64,000 nucleotides of DNA from Prochlorococcus sp. AG-355-P16 (GCA_003278525.1 QCEQ01000002.1:105118-169117), one strand, 5' to 3'; numbered from the stretch's first letter, positions 34,060 to 42,481 are shown. Made by a program: numbers and translations. Notes: a model not told the origin generated them from the letters alone.

Positions 34060-34286
34060 TAGCTTTTTTCTTTATTAGATAAAGATCCACCTTCTTCTTT
34101 GTATTTTTCCCAAGCTTCACTTATTTTTGCTTTAGAAAAGTTTTGTTTCCCCTCAGATAATTTATTTTTGAGATTATTAAAACTATTTGTCAGGTCTTTT
34201 TTTGTTGGTTCATCAAGAAAGTTTGATGTTAATTTCCATAGGTACCAGCTACTAGCTAGAAGAAGAATTAATCCCAGTAATTGCAT
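34059..34286 (-). CDS. 75-residue membrane-anchored helical protein
   Basis: An N-terminal helix (LLGLILLLASSWYLW, residues 3-17) anchors a long charged region (TKKDLTNSFNNLKNKLSEGK, then KISEAWEKYKEEGG). First gene of the four-gene abutting chain. Function unknown. Confidence 0.65.
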   Translation of the reverse strand: MQLLGLILLLASSWYLWKLTSNFLDEPTKKDLTNSFNNLKNKLSEGKQNFSKAKISEAWEKYKEEGGSLSNKEKS

Positions 34287-34376
34287 ATTAGTTTTCCACT
34301 ATGCTACAACTTTTTAAATGGTTTCGATAAATTAATTAATTTAATACCTGCAGAATTTTTTCAACATAGATAAAAA

Positions 34377-34532
34377 TTAAAATTTTAACCAGTGGAAAAA
34401 TATTCTATCCAGCAACCATATTGTTAAACCCCCTTCTAGGAAAGCCAACCAGTACATCCCATAATCAGAAAATCCCATTTGTTCTTTTACTGTTTTAATT
34501 AATTTTTTGTGAGCTTGAATGAGATCTTTCAT
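34377..34532 (-). CDS. 51-residue hypothetical with C-terminal hydrophobic region
   Basis: Frame ATG (34532) to TAA (34377). A basic N-terminal helix (KDLIQAHKKLIKTVKEQ) precedes an aromatic, moderately hydrophobic half (YGMYWLAFLEGGLTIWLLD). It may be membrane-associated. It starts 14 bases after the zinc-finger gene. Confidence 0.6.
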   Translation of the reverse strand: MKDLIQAHKKLIKTVKEQMGFSDYGMYWLAFLEGGLTIWLLDRIFFHWLKF

Positions 34533-34546
34533 GAACAATCAAATTT

Positions 34547-34798
34547 TTAAACCTGCTGAATTTCTTTAATTAAAAAACCCTTCCCATAGCAAGATAGACA
34601 TGTTTTAGTCTCATCTAATGAAACTCTTAGAAAACCTGCTCCATTACATCTGAAGCAATTTACTTTTGAAGTTGAGTATAGTTTTGACTTGATTTTAGCA
34701 GCACGGTTTAAGTAAGAAACAGTTTCCTTACGACCGTTTGCTTGAGCAGCTTTGTTTAAAAGCTTTTTGTAGTTGAATTTAAGTTCTTGGGTATCCAT
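34547..34798 (-). CDS. DnaJ-type zinc-finger mini-protein
   Basis: An 83-residue protein whose C-terminal half has two CxxCxGxG-like motifs, CFRCNGAGF (about 48-56) and CLSCYGKGF (about 67-75). Together they form one zinc site as in DnaJ or plant BSD2. There is no J-domain. The N-terminal half is a basic helix (FNYKKLLNKAAQANGRKE). It may be a small chaperone-like protein; the client is unknown. It is the first gene of a minus-strand run of small genes. Confidence 0.75.
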   Translation of the reverse strand: MDTQELKFNYKKLLNKAAQANGRKETVSYLNRAAKIKSKLYSTSKVNCFRCNGAGFLRVSLDETKTCLSCYGKGFLIKEIQQV

Positions 34799-35068
34799 CT
34801 TTTAGCTGAAACTAGTTTCAAATATAGGAAAAAAAAGCAATAAATAATTAAAATAAGCTCTATAAATTTACCGTTTATATTTCTAATCTGATCTCATATT
34901 GAGATTCAATTAATATAACGGATATTTTTTTTTAATGTTTATTGTGGGATTACTATTTTTTTATTTTTAATAGAAAATTTATATTTTATGAACTAATTTA
35001 GAATGTTTAAAAACAAAATATAAATTAAAGAGATTGCTTGAAAAAAATAACTTTGGGAATCTAGGAGA
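34799..35068. other. Gene-free AT-rich spacer
   Basis: No ORF, hairpin with T-run or RNA-like element is visible in this stretch. It contains one TGTGGGATTA word near 34945 that resembles the DnaA-box-like words further downstream. Confidence 0.5.
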
Positions 35069-35194
35069 CTATCCAGCTTTTTTTAAATTTTTAACTAAAA
35101 AATCATTTTCGTTAGTAAGTACATCAAACTTTGATTTTTTAATTTTTTCTTTGATTTCAGAAGTCGGATTTTTTTTAATTTTGTTAATATTCAT
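35069..35194 (-). CDS. 41-residue lysine-rich ORF
   Basis: Frame ATG (35194) to TAG (35069). A basic helix (NKIKKNPTSEIKEKIKKSK) is followed by TNENDFLVKNLKKAG, which resembles the tail of the 57-residue protein at 31117-31290. Function unknown. Confidence 0.45.
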   Translation of the reverse strand: MNINKIKKNPTSEIKEKIKKSKFDVLTNENDFLVKNLKKAG

Positions 35195-35255
35195 GATTTT
35201 AAACTCAATTTAAAAAAAATAACATATCCGATAATACTGATCATCAAAACAAAAT

Positions 35256-35365
35256 GTGGATATATTTTTTGAAAAAGAGAAAATATTTTATTTTGCACAT
35301 AGAAAATTTAATTCAATCAACATATTGTGGAAAACCCTGTTGAAAAACACTAAAAAAGTGGATAA
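35256..35365 (+). promoter_or_regulatory. Cluster of DnaA-box-like words
   Basis: Four similarly oriented 9-mers lie in 110 bases: TGTGGATAT (35256-35264), TGTGGAAAA (35326-35334), TGTTGAAAA (35338-35346) and AGTGGATAA (35357-35365). TGTGGAAAA is the complement of the cyanobacterial DnaA-box form TTTTCCACA; the others differ by one or two bases. The surrounding 35195-35728 has no credible gene. A DnaA-titrating or regulatory site is possible; an origin is not claimed. Confidence 0.35.
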
Positions 35366-35728
35366 CTCTTGGGGAGCATGATCAAAACAAGCTTTTCTGG
35401 AATAATTTTTAACATTAATACTTCATCAAGAAAAGTTTAAATATAGTTTAAGATGCTTCATAATCTATTGTTATAACTGTGGGATCATTACTTTTATATT
35501 TATAAAAAAGATTTTTTCTAGAAACTAGTGTTGATAAAAAATTAAAAAATTTATTTTTGAATGATGTATCAAATTGACAAATAAAGTTAAGAAAAATAAA
35601 AGGAAACTTGAATTTTTGAAAATTTGTCTCATCTGTTTAAATTAAGTCTTGATTCGGTTTACTCTATGCAAATATTTCTCAAACCTAAAGCTAATCAAAT
35701 AGGGTTGGCTAAGTTAAAAAATTTTTAA

Positions 35729-35965
35729 ATGACAGAAGAAAAAAAGGATTCAAAAAAATGTTCTGGAAAGAAAAACATTATGTTTGCCTATGGTTTTATA
35801 CAACTTGGTTCTAGTTTCGTATCTGCAATAGCTTTAGCTGCGATCGCTTTTGGATTCTGTTCAGTAAAAAAAGAGTCTAAACTTTTCAATAAATGTGTTG
35901 CCGAAATTATTGAAGATGGCGGTACCAATTCTGAGGCTGTAAGATATTGCAACGGTGGGAATTAA
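35729..35965 (+). CDS. 78-residue single-pass membrane protein with cysteines
   Basis: A lysine-rich N-terminus (EEKKDSKKCSGKKN), one helix at about residues 20-43 (YGFIQLGSSFVSAIALAAIAFGF), then a soluble tail with FNKCVAEI and VRYCNGGN. Two tail cysteines could form a disulfide outside the cytoplasm. Function unknown. It is followed after 21 bases by a GTG-started gene. Confidence 0.6.
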   Translation: MTEEKKDSKKCSGKKNIMFAYGFIQLGSSFVSAIALAAIAFGFCSVKKESKLFNKCVAEIIEDGGTNSEAVRYCNGGN

Positions 35966-35986
35966 AATCTCTCTCAGAATAATTAA

Positions 35987-36229
35987 GTGGACTCAACCTG
36001 TGATTTGATTATTGACTCTTTAAAAGAGGAGCCAATTGGAGAAACTGATCATTTTATTTGGTTCATAACAGATATTGGCATCGTTGCACTATTTAAAAGA
36101 GAGGAAAAATTTGAAATTTATAGTTCGAATGTCGAAATTGAGGCAAATAAAATTGCTTTAGATATAACTAAAGAAGAGAAAGAGTACCTCAAAATAAAAA
36201 AGAGACAGCTTTTCTTGTTTTATTCATAA
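35987..36229 (+). CDS. 80-residue hypothetical protein
   Basis: Starts with GTG (35987). It alternates strands and charged turns (HFIWFITDIGIVALFKREEKF), then a helix (ALDITKEEKEYLKIKKRQL). No family recognised. Probably co-transcribed with the preceding membrane protein. Confidence 0.55.
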   Translation: MDSTCDLIIDSLKEEPIGETDHFIWFITDIGIVALFKREEKFEIYSSNVEIEANKIALDITKEEKEYLKIKKRQLFLFYS

Positions 36230-36249
36230 CCTAGAATTTAGTTCTTGAT

Positions 36250-36444
36250 TTAGTAAGATGGCTCAAGGTTAAAGGTCGGCTCTATAATATTGCTTTCGCT
36301 AACTAATTCGTAGGTTAGCTCTTTATTTAGGGCATTTATATAAGATGTATAAAGTTTTTCCCAAACAAATTCAAATTCATCTTTACTTAAATTCTTGAAA
36401 AGAATTTCTCCTTTGAAGTAAATGTGATAAGAATCATTCATCAT
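36250..36444 (-). CDS. 64-residue hypothetical protein
   Basis: Begins with an edge strand (SYHIYFKGEILFKNLS), then a helix (DEFEFVWEKLYTSYINALN) and an acidic tail. Similar small strand-helix proteins are common in Prochlorococcus, but no family name can be given. Function unknown. Confidence 0.6.
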   Translation of the reverse strand: MMNDSYHIYFKGEILFKNLSKDEFEFVWEKLYTSYINALNKELTYELVSESNIIEPTFNLEPSY

Positions 36445-36539
36445 GGAAAATTAATCTTATCCTTTTTAACGCAGTGAAGTATATATGTAGTATTAGGCGC
36501 TACTAAAAAGAAATTTATATTTAGAAGTTAGAAATACTT

Positions 36540-36851
36540 TTAGACTATCCGTGTATTCATTTTTTGTTTTTTGAATAATCCGACTGTTTCATCAAGATCC
36601 ATACACGGCTGAATACTTATATCCATTAACCTTCTCCAGGGGTGCCATTGCTTCCAAATTGTCTCAAGAGAATCTGCACTTACTACAGAATGTCCTATCC
36701 CATTTTGAACCATAAAAATCCAAGAATGAACCTCATAGTTTTCAGGTCTGTTTTGGGGACCACCTGATTCATACCAGTTAATTAGCATTTCTGCCCCTTC
36801 TTCTTGATCCTCGCCATCTGTAAATTCGTAGGAAATCAAATACCTTTGCAT
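36540..36851 (-). CDS. DUF3303-like protein
   Basis: A 103-residue protein with the DUF3303 layout: opening strand RYLISYEFTDG, GAEMLINWYESGGP, a central HSWIFMVQNGIGHSVVSADS strand pair, and WKQWHPWRRLMDISIQPCMD. It is a probable distant relative of the protein at 417-689. Function unknown. Alone on its strand. Confidence 0.65.
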   Translation of the reverse strand: MQRYLISYEFTDGEDQEEGAEMLINWYESGGPQNRPENYEVHSWIFMVQNGIGHSVVSADSLETIWKQWHPWRRLMDISIQPCMDLDETVGLFKKQKMNTRIV

Positions 36852-36952
36852 ATAGATTATTATTAAAATCTCTTAACCATTTTAACTCTAGATTTAGATA
36901 TTGCCTTCCAATTTAATTAATGCTATCAAGTTTATAGATGTGATTATTTTAA

Positions 36953-37057
36953 ATGACCGAAAGTTTTGGAAAAATTAAAAAGAATATTTTGACTAATTTA
37001 TCTTTTATAAATAAAACAATCTTGAATTATTTTCAAAACCATGATCTGTTCGTATAG
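36953..37057 (+). CDS. Possible 34-residue ORF
   Basis: ATG (36953) to TAG (37057), basic and helical (ESFGKIKKNILTNLS). There is no Shine-Dalgarno sequence, overlap or family support. It is listed because the surrounding 36852-37134 is otherwise empty. Confidence 0.25.
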   Translation: MTESFGKIKKNILTNLSFINKTILNYFQNHDLFV

Positions 37058-37134
37058 CTCCAGTTAACAGATAAAATTTGATACTTTTTAAAATACCTTA
37101 AATTAGTTACCATATTTTTATTGTATAGATACCA

Positions 37135-37518
37135 ATGATAGATAAAAAGGATCAAAGCGATCCAATTGATAATTTAGAGTATGAAAAAGTTCTAGAAGAA
37201 GAAATAATTAATTCGTACGAAAGTAAATTTAAGAAAAATACTGAAGAAGATAGTAAAAAGATTAAATTTTACAGACTTAAAAGAACCCCATTAGAAATAT
37301 TAAATAGGTCATTTTTCTTTTTCTTTATTGGAAGTTTTCTTTTCTCTTTGTTTTTAGCTTATTCAGAAAGTAAGTTATGGTTCATACTTTATGTAATAAG
37401 TGCATTGTCATGTGTTTTCTATACTCCTAATAGAAAGGCACTTAAAGAATTAATAGCAGCTTGGCCAAATATAGAGGATCTCATTAAAGGGAGGAGTTTG
37501 TGGAGAAAAGGCAAGTAA
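37135..37518 (+). CDS. 127-residue two-helix membrane protein
   Basis: An acidic N-terminal third (LEYEKVLEEEIINSYESK) precedes two adjacent helices at about residues 60-77 (FFFFFIGSFLFSLFLAY) and 81-98 (LWFILYVISALSCVFY). The soluble tail contains ALKELIAAWPNIEDLIKG. Function unknown. Two overlapping mini-genes follow on the same strand. Confidence 0.65.
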   Translation: MIDKKDQSDPIDNLEYEKVLEEEIINSYESKFKKNTEEDSKKIKFYRLKRTPLEILNRSFFFFFIGSFLFSLFLAYSESKLWFILYVISALSCVFYTPNRKALKELIAAWPNIEDLIKGRSLWRKGK

Positions 37519-37525
37519 ATAGATT

Positions 37526-37618
37526 ATGAAATCGTTAAATTCATTTAAAAAGTGGTTATTAAATATTCTTGTGCCATACATTGAGGGCACCAACAAGAAA
37601 AAAGAGGATAAAAAATGA
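37526..37618 (+). CDS. 30-residue amphipathic mini-protein
   Basis: ATG (37526) to TGA (37618). An amphipathic segment (LNSFKKWLLNILVPYIEG) is followed by a lysine-rich tail. The stop overlaps the next start as ATGA, which supports translation. It begins 7 bases after the preceding gene. Confidence 0.5.
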   Translation: MKSLNSFKKWLLNILVPYIEGTNKKKEDKK

Positions 37619-37752
37619 GTCTAATATCGGTTGGATTTATTGTTGAAATTTTTTTGTTTGTGGGAGTTTTTTTATGGGTTAGGAAACTAAATAATAAACA
37701 AAGTAGGCAACCATCTCTATCAAAAAAAACAATTAAAAATCTCAAATTTTAG
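37615..37752 (+). CDS. 45-residue membrane mini-protein
   Basis: ATG at 37615 overlaps the previous stop by 4 bases. One helix (LISVGFIVEIFLFVGVFLWV, residues 3-22) and a basic tail (RKLNNKQSRQPSLSKK). Third gene of a small coupled set with 37135-37518. Confidence 0.55.
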   Translation: MSLISVGFIVEIFLFVGVFLWVRKLNNKQSRQPSLSKKTIKNLKF

Positions 37753-37874
37753 AATTTTGATCACAAAATAAGGAATCTTTATAAAGAGATCAAATTTATG
37801 GGAAAATTCTTTACTTTTCTCCTCTCACTTTATATATGAAATCGGTTATAACATCTACATCGTTCTAAAAAAAT

Positions 37875-38228
37875 ATGGTTTCTTCCATCCAAGGTCTTGC
37901 TCCAATAACTAATCCATTAAATAGTGTCTTAATAGAAAAGAAACTAATAAATGTTGATCAAAAGTTCATTCAACTTGTTTCTCTAGCAGAAGGGTTACCT
38001 CGTACAGAAGTCATAGAAAGTGGAAGGAATTACTGGAGAGGTGTTTGTAAAAGCTTGATTTTTAGATTTCCTGATGACCTTGAAATTTTAAAGCTTGATG
38101 TAAGAAGTTATGTAGATAGATCTAAAGGGATCATTCAGATAAGATCTGCTGCAAGATTAGGGCAATCTGATTTAGGTGTAAATCTTAGAAGGGTGGAATA
38201 CTTGTTTAATCAATTAAAGAAATTTTAA
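37875..38228 (+). CDS. DUF1499 family protein
   Basis: A 117-residue soluble protein with the DUF1499 signature at its C-terminus: RSYVDRSKGIIQIRSAARLG (about residues 76-95) followed by SDLGVNLRRVEYL. The family is widespread in proteobacteria and cyanobacteria and of unknown function. ATG start; no close neighbour on either side. Confidence 0.85.
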   Translation: MVSSIQGLAPITNPLNSVLIEKKLINVDQKFIQLVSLAEGLPRTEVIESGRNYWRGVCKSLIFRFPDDLEILKLDVRSYVDRSKGIIQIRSAARLGQSDLGVNLRRVEYLFNQLKKF

Positions 38229-38305
38229 TTAATCTATTTTTTATAAATTTAAGGTTCTTTTTAGTAAATACTTGTGCTTTAATTCATAAGAATATTTGAA
38301 TTTCC

Positions 38306-38437
38306 ATGGTAAAGATAATCTTAGTTGGAATTATTGTTGCGCTTGTATATTCTCAACCTGATCTTCGTCTTACAGTCGCTGATTGGTTAAAAGCAGCTTC
38401 TGATTTTCTTATTGAATCAGTACAAGTAAAACCATAA
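38306..38437 (+). CDS. 43-residue hypothetical protein
   Basis: ATG (38306) to TAA (38437). A short hydrophobic N-terminus (IILVGIIVALVYS) may act as an anchor. The remainder (ADWLKAASDFLIESVQVKP) is an amphipathic helix. Codon use is ordinary. Function unknown. Confidence 0.55.
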   Translation: MVKIILVGIIVALVYSQPDLRLTVADWLKAASDFLIESVQVKP

Positions 38438-38456
38438 ATTAATTTTTAATGAAGCA

Positions 38457-38543
38457 TTAAATAAGACCTGAGACAGTAATCATTTGTTTAATGCATACAG
38501 CTACAAAAATAAATATTATTATCCTGCTTAATATATATTTCAC
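38457..38543 (-). CDS. Possible 28-residue membrane mini-protein
   Basis: GTG (38543) to TAA (38457), largely one hydrophobic helix (YILSRIIIFIFVAVCI). The layout is similar to the 28-residue ORF at 31625-31711, but evidence is thin. Confidence 0.35.
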   Translation of the reverse strand: MKYILSRIIIFIFVAVCIKQMITVSGLI

Positions 38544-38621
38544 TTAAACAAATAAATAGTTTTAGGAACATAATAGAAAATTTTTTTTGAAATTTTTGAA
38601 TAGTTAACGATAATAAGGGAT

Positions 38622-39677
38622 ATGAAGCTTAGATTATTTGAGTTCTATTTTATTAAAGATTATTTAAGGCCTTGGTTTGGTCTTATTTATTCTTTATTCT
38701 TTCTGTTTTTCTTAGGCGCAATTGGCTATCGAATAACGGAGGGATGGGAATGGAGTGATTGCTTATGGATGGTTCTAATCACAATAACCACTATTGGTTT
38801 TGGAGAAGTTCAACCTTTAAGTCCTGAAGGCAGGATCGTAACTGTTTTAGTAATCGTAGGCGGATTGATTTTTATTCAATTTACCTTTCAAAAAGCTGTT
38901 AGATTATTCGAATCCGGCTATTTTCAAAGAGTAAACGAATTACGTTTCAAAAGACTTCTTAGAAAAATGGAAAATCATGTAATTTTGTGCGGATATGGGA
39001 GGGTAGGTCAGGAAATATCTAATCAAATAAAAACCCAAAATATTCCTATTATCGTAGTTGAGAGTGATGAAGATAGAAAAAAAATTGCTGAAGAAAATGA
39101 TTTAGAAGTTCTTTGTGCTGATGCAACGCTTGATGAGACGTTAAAACTGGCAGGACTAGAAAAATGCAAAAGTTTGGTCGTTACCTTACCTAATGATGCT
39201 GCTAATTTATATGTCGTATTAAGCGCTAAAGGAATAAGAAGTTCTATAAGAGTAATTGCAAGAGCTGGAACCGAAGAAGCTGCAAGTAAGTTGAGATTAG
39301 CTGGTGCAAGTATAGTTGTAAGCCCTTATATTGCAGCAGGAAGAGCAATGGCATCAATGGCTTTAAGACCTATTGCTATTGACTTTCTTGATCTGCTTGC
39401 AGGAAGTGAATGTGAGATTGAAGAATTTGAATTAAGTAATGATATTAGTCTTTTTGAAACTGCAGAGAAAAGATCACTTTCTGAACTTGGAATAGGAAAA
39501 AAAAGTGGAGCAAAAATATTAGCCATTAAAGAAAATGAAAAGTTGTTTACTAATCCTGGAGGTAATTTCATCCTTCGACCAGGTCAGGTTTTAATAGCTT
39601 TTGGTAGTAAAGAACAGCTTAATATTTTGAACGGATTATTAGGAAATCTTGTTGTAGCAGTTGAGCTATTAAAGTAG
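38622..39677 (+). CDS. Potassium channel with RCK (TrkA-N/TrkA-C) domains
   Basis: A 351-residue two-helix K+ channel. Membrane helices span about 18-37 and 69-92, with the pore filter TIGFGE (57-62) between them, a variant of TVGYG. The cytoplasmic RCK domain has a Rossmann loop GYGRVG (124-129) and an acidic VVESDED that binds nucleotide. A TrkA-C-like segment ends the protein (about 265-345). Such channels are gated by ligand binding to the RCK ring. It lies upstream of pst genes with a 146-base gap and its own transcription is likely. Confidence 0.9.
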   Translation: MKLRLFEFYFIKDYLRPWFGLIYSLFFLFFLGAIGYRITEGWEWSDCLWMVLITITTIGFGEVQPLSPEGRIVTVLVIVGGLIFIQFTFQKAVRLFESGYFQRVNELRFKRLLRKMENHVILCGYGRVGQEISNQIKTQNIPIIVVESDEDRKKIAEENDLEVLCADATLDETLKLAGLEKCKSLVVTLPNDAANLYVVLSAKGIRSSIRVIARAGTEEAASKLRLAGASIVVSPYIAAGRAMASMALRPIAIDFLDLLAGSECEIEEFELSNDISLFETAEKRSLSELGIGKKSGAKILAIKENEKLFTNPGGNFILRPGQVLIAFGSKEQLNILNGLLGNLVVAVELLK

Positions 39678-39759
39678 ATATATCAAAATAATTTGATATT
39701 TAATTCTTTCAATTTTTAAATTTCCCAATAAATGTCAAATTATCATGACTTTCATATAC

Positions 39760-39789
39760 CTTTAACCCCTCTTAAAGTCTTTTACAATA
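39760..39789 (+). promoter_or_regulatory. Probable Pho box upstream of pstC
   Basis: Three 8-base words spaced by 3 bases: CTTTAACC (39760-39767), CTTAAAGT (39771-39778) and TTACAATA (39782-39789). This is the geometry of the cyanobacterial PhoB/SphR site (CTTAACCT repeats). The first is a good match and the last is weak. TTAATA just downstream may be the -10 box. Confidence 0.6.
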
Positions 39790-39823
39790 TTTAATAGTAG
39801 ATTTAAATAAATATACTTTTTTA

Positions 39824-40771
39824 ATGGAAGAGAAATTAATTCTTTTCAAGAATCGTAAAAGATTCGGGATTGAAAAAAATATAGATATCATTTTTAAAAA
39901 TACAACCCTAGTTTTGTCTAGTCTTGTAGCAGTAGTGTTATTTGGGATTATTTTAGTAGTGTTTATTCAGTCATTTGAATCCTTTTCTAGGTATGGCTTG
40001 AATTTTCTTGTTACTTCTGAATGGAACCCAGTAAAAGATGAATATGGAGCTTTTACTGCAATATATGGGACATTAGTTACTTCTCTTCTTTCATTATTGA
40101 TTACTATCCCTTTAGGCGTTGGAACTGCGATATTTATAACAGAGGATTTTGTTCCGAAATTTGTCAGAGAAATAGTTGGTTCATTTGTTGAATTACTAGC
40201 AGCCATACCATCTGTTGTATTGGGATTATGGGCAATTTTTGTTATGGAACCTTTCTTTAGAGACTTTTTTGCCTTTTTACATAATTTCTTTGGTTGGATT
40301 CCTTTATTCAGTTCGGAGCCTGCAGGTCGGAATTCACTTTTAGCGATAATAATTTTAGTGGTTATGCTTTTGCCAATTGTGACTTCGATAGCTAGAGATT
40401 CTCTTAATCAAGTTCCTAAAAAGCTTAGGAATGCAGCCTATGGAATTGGTGCAAGTAGATGGAAAACTATATTTTCGGTAATTTTGCCTGCAGCATTATC
40501 AGGGATTATGGCAGGTGTTCTATTAGCTCTAGGCAGAGCTATGGGAGAGACTATGGCTGTCACAATGATTATTGGCAATTCTAATGCATTTAGTTGGTCA
40601 CTATTATCGCCTGGATATACCATCTCCTCTATGCTTGCAAACCAGTTTGGTGAAGCTGATGGAAGTCAGGTCTCATCCCTTTTTTATGCAGCTTTTGTAC
40701 TTATGATTCTTTCTTTAGTTGTCAATATCTTTGCTCAATGGCTAGTTAAAAAATTTAGTCTCAAATATTAG
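39824..40771 (+). CDS. pstC: Phosphate ABC transporter permease PstC
   Basis: A 315-residue membrane permease with about six helices. The EAA-type loop is AAYGIGASRWKTIFSVILPAA-like (about 204-224), and ALGRAMGETMAVTMIIGN (about 236-253) is a PstC hallmark. It forms a heterodimer with PstA to import orthophosphate. No pstS precedes it, so the binding-protein gene is elsewhere. The Pho box 35-64 bases upstream suggests induction by phosphate starvation. Confidence 0.95.
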   Translation: MEEKLILFKNRKRFGIEKNIDIIFKNTTLVLSSLVAVVLFGIILVVFIQSFESFSRYGLNFLVTSEWNPVKDEYGAFTAIYGTLVTSLLSLLITIPLGVGTAIFITEDFVPKFVREIVGSFVELLAAIPSVVLGLWAIFVMEPFFRDFFAFLHNFFGWIPLFSSEPAGRNSLLAIIILVVMLLPIVTSIARDSLNQVPKKLRNAAYGIGASRWKTIFSVILPAALSGIMAGVLLALGRAMGETMAVTMIIGNSNAFSWSLLSPGYTISSMLANQFGEADGSQVSSLFYAAFVLMILSLVVNIFAQWLVKKFSLKY

Positions 40772-40777
40772 ATAATT

Positions 40778-41671
40778 ATGAATTCTCTTTATTACCAGAA
40801 AAAACTATCAAGAAATGTAGGAGATAAATTTTTTACTTCTTTATCAGTTTTTTGTGCATTCATTGCTATACTTCCTTTGATTTTTGTGGTTACATATATT
40901 CTTATTAAAGGAGGTGCTCAGATAAATTCTGATCTATTTACTTTAGAACCAAATCCTCCTGGAGATGATTTAGATGCAGGAGGAATTAATCCTGCATTAA
41001 TTGGGACACTAATAATTACAACTATTGCTTCAATTATCGCTATACCTGTAGGTGTAGGGGGAGGTATTTATCTGGCTGAATATTCAAAAGGTGGGCCTTT
41101 TTCAAAATTTATTCGATTCGGAGTAAATGTTTTAGCGGGTGTTCCTTCAATAATTGCAGGTGTATTTATTTATGCCTTAATCGTTTCAACAAAGATCTTA
41201 TTTGGAAGTATGTATAGCGGCTTGGCTGGAGGTATGGCTCTTTCAATATTGATGTTGCCTACAGTTATAAAAACTACTGATGAAGGTTTAAAGTTAGTTC
41301 CAAATGAATTAAGGTATGCTTCTCTAGGCATAGGAGCAAGTATGTATACAACAATATTAAAAATAACTTTACCCTCAGCATTTAGATCTATTGCTACTGG
41401 TGTTGTGCTTGGGATTGCAAGAGCAGCAGGTGAAACAGCACCTTTGATCTTTACTGCTTTATTTTCTTACTACTACATAGTAGGTTTTGAAGATTTGTTT
41501 TACGAGATGGGTTCTTTGGCTGTATTAATATACAATTTTGCTCTTGAACCTTATGATGCGCAGAATAAATTAGCCTGGGCAGCTTCCTTTATTCTTGTTA
41601 TATCAATACTATCAGTAAATATATTTTCAAGGATATTAGCTGCTTTTACTGAGACAACTAAGAGAGTATAA
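40778..41671 (+). CDS. pstA: Phosphate ABC transporter permease PstA
   Basis: A 297-residue permease with about six helices. The EAA loop is around ASLGIGASMYTTILKITLP (about 184-202), followed by GIARAAGETAPLIFTALF. GVGGGIYLAEYSK is a typical PstA segment. It begins 6 bases after pstC and abuts pstB with no gap. Confidence 0.95.
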   Translation: MNSLYYQKKLSRNVGDKFFTSLSVFCAFIAILPLIFVVTYILIKGGAQINSDLFTLEPNPPGDDLDAGGINPALIGTLIITTIASIIAIPVGVGGGIYLAEYSKGGPFSKFIRFGVNVLAGVPSIIAGVFIYALIVSTKILFGSMYSGLAGGMALSILMLPTVIKTTDEGLKLVPNELRYASLGIGASMYTTILKITLPSAFRSIATGVVLGIARAAGETAPLIFTALFSYYYIVGFEDLFYEMGSLAVLIYNFALEPYDAQNKLAWAASFILVISILSVNIFSRILAAFTETTKRV

Positions 41672-42481
41672 ATGATTAAAACTAATAAAAAAATACCAAA
41701 GAATATCATTTTATCTCTTGAGGATGTTTCTATTAGTTATGGCACTTTTGAAGCAGTAAAAAATGTTTTTTGTAATTTTAAAAGGGGAGATATAACTTCA
41801 CTCATTGGCCCTTCTGGTTGTGGAAAATCAACCGTTCTTAGGGCTTTGAATAGAATGAACGATTTAATCCCTAATTGTTCACTTAAAGGAACTGTTCTCT
41901 TTGATGGGACTAATATTTATGACAAAAGAGTAGATCCAGTTGAAGTTAGAAGAAGAATCGGGATGGTTTTTCAGCAACCAAATCCTTTCCCAAAATCCAT
42001 CTACGAAAATATTGCATTTGGGGCAAGAATTAATGGCTTTACTGGGAATATGGACGAGCTGGTTGAAAGTTCGCTCAGAAAAGCTGCTGTATGGAGTGAA
42101 TGTAAAGATAAATTAAATGATAGTGGCTATTCCTTATCCGGAGGACAACAACAAAGATTATGTATTGCTCGAACCATCGCAATTGAACCTGAAATAATTC
42201 TAATGGATGAGCCATGTTCAGCTTTAGATCCAATCTCTACTTTAAAAATTGAGGAGACGATGCATGAACTTAAGAAGAATTACACAATAATAATCGTCAC
42301 TCATAATATGCAGCAGGCTTTAAGAGTCAGTGACATGACTGCATTCTTTAATGCGGTTGAATACGAAGATGGCGATGGAGGTAAAGTTGGTTATCTTGCA
42401 GAATTCGACTCAACAAAGAAAATTTTTAACTCTCCAAAAGAAAAAACCACTCAGGAATACATATCAGGTAAATTTGGCTGA
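41672..42481 (+). CDS. pstB: Phosphate ABC transporter ATPase PstB
   Basis: A 269-residue ATPase with Walker [10 protein letters not shown] (46-54), the Q-loop FQQPNPFP characteristic of PstB, signature [16 protein letters not shown], Walker [13 protein letters not shown] and switch VTHNMQQA. The start directly follows the pstA stop. It powers phosphate import with PstC/PstA. Confidence 0.96.
   Translation: MIKTNKKIPKNIILSLEDVSISYGTFEAVKNVFCNFKRGDITSLIGPSGCGKSTVLRALNRMNDLIPNCSLKGTVLFDGTNIYDKRVDPVEVRRRIGMVFQQPNPFPKSIYENIAFGARINGFTGNMDELVESSLRKAAVWSECKDKLNDSGYSLSGGQQQRLCIARTIAIEPEIILMDEPCSALDPISTLKIEETMHELKKNYTIIIVTHNMQQALRVSDMTAFFNAVEYEDGDGGKVGYLAEFDSTKKIFNSPKEKTTQEYISGKFG

Noticed and set aside
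35256..35365. Replication origin
   Set aside because: DnaA-like words alone are not enough. There is no dnaA or dnaN nearby.
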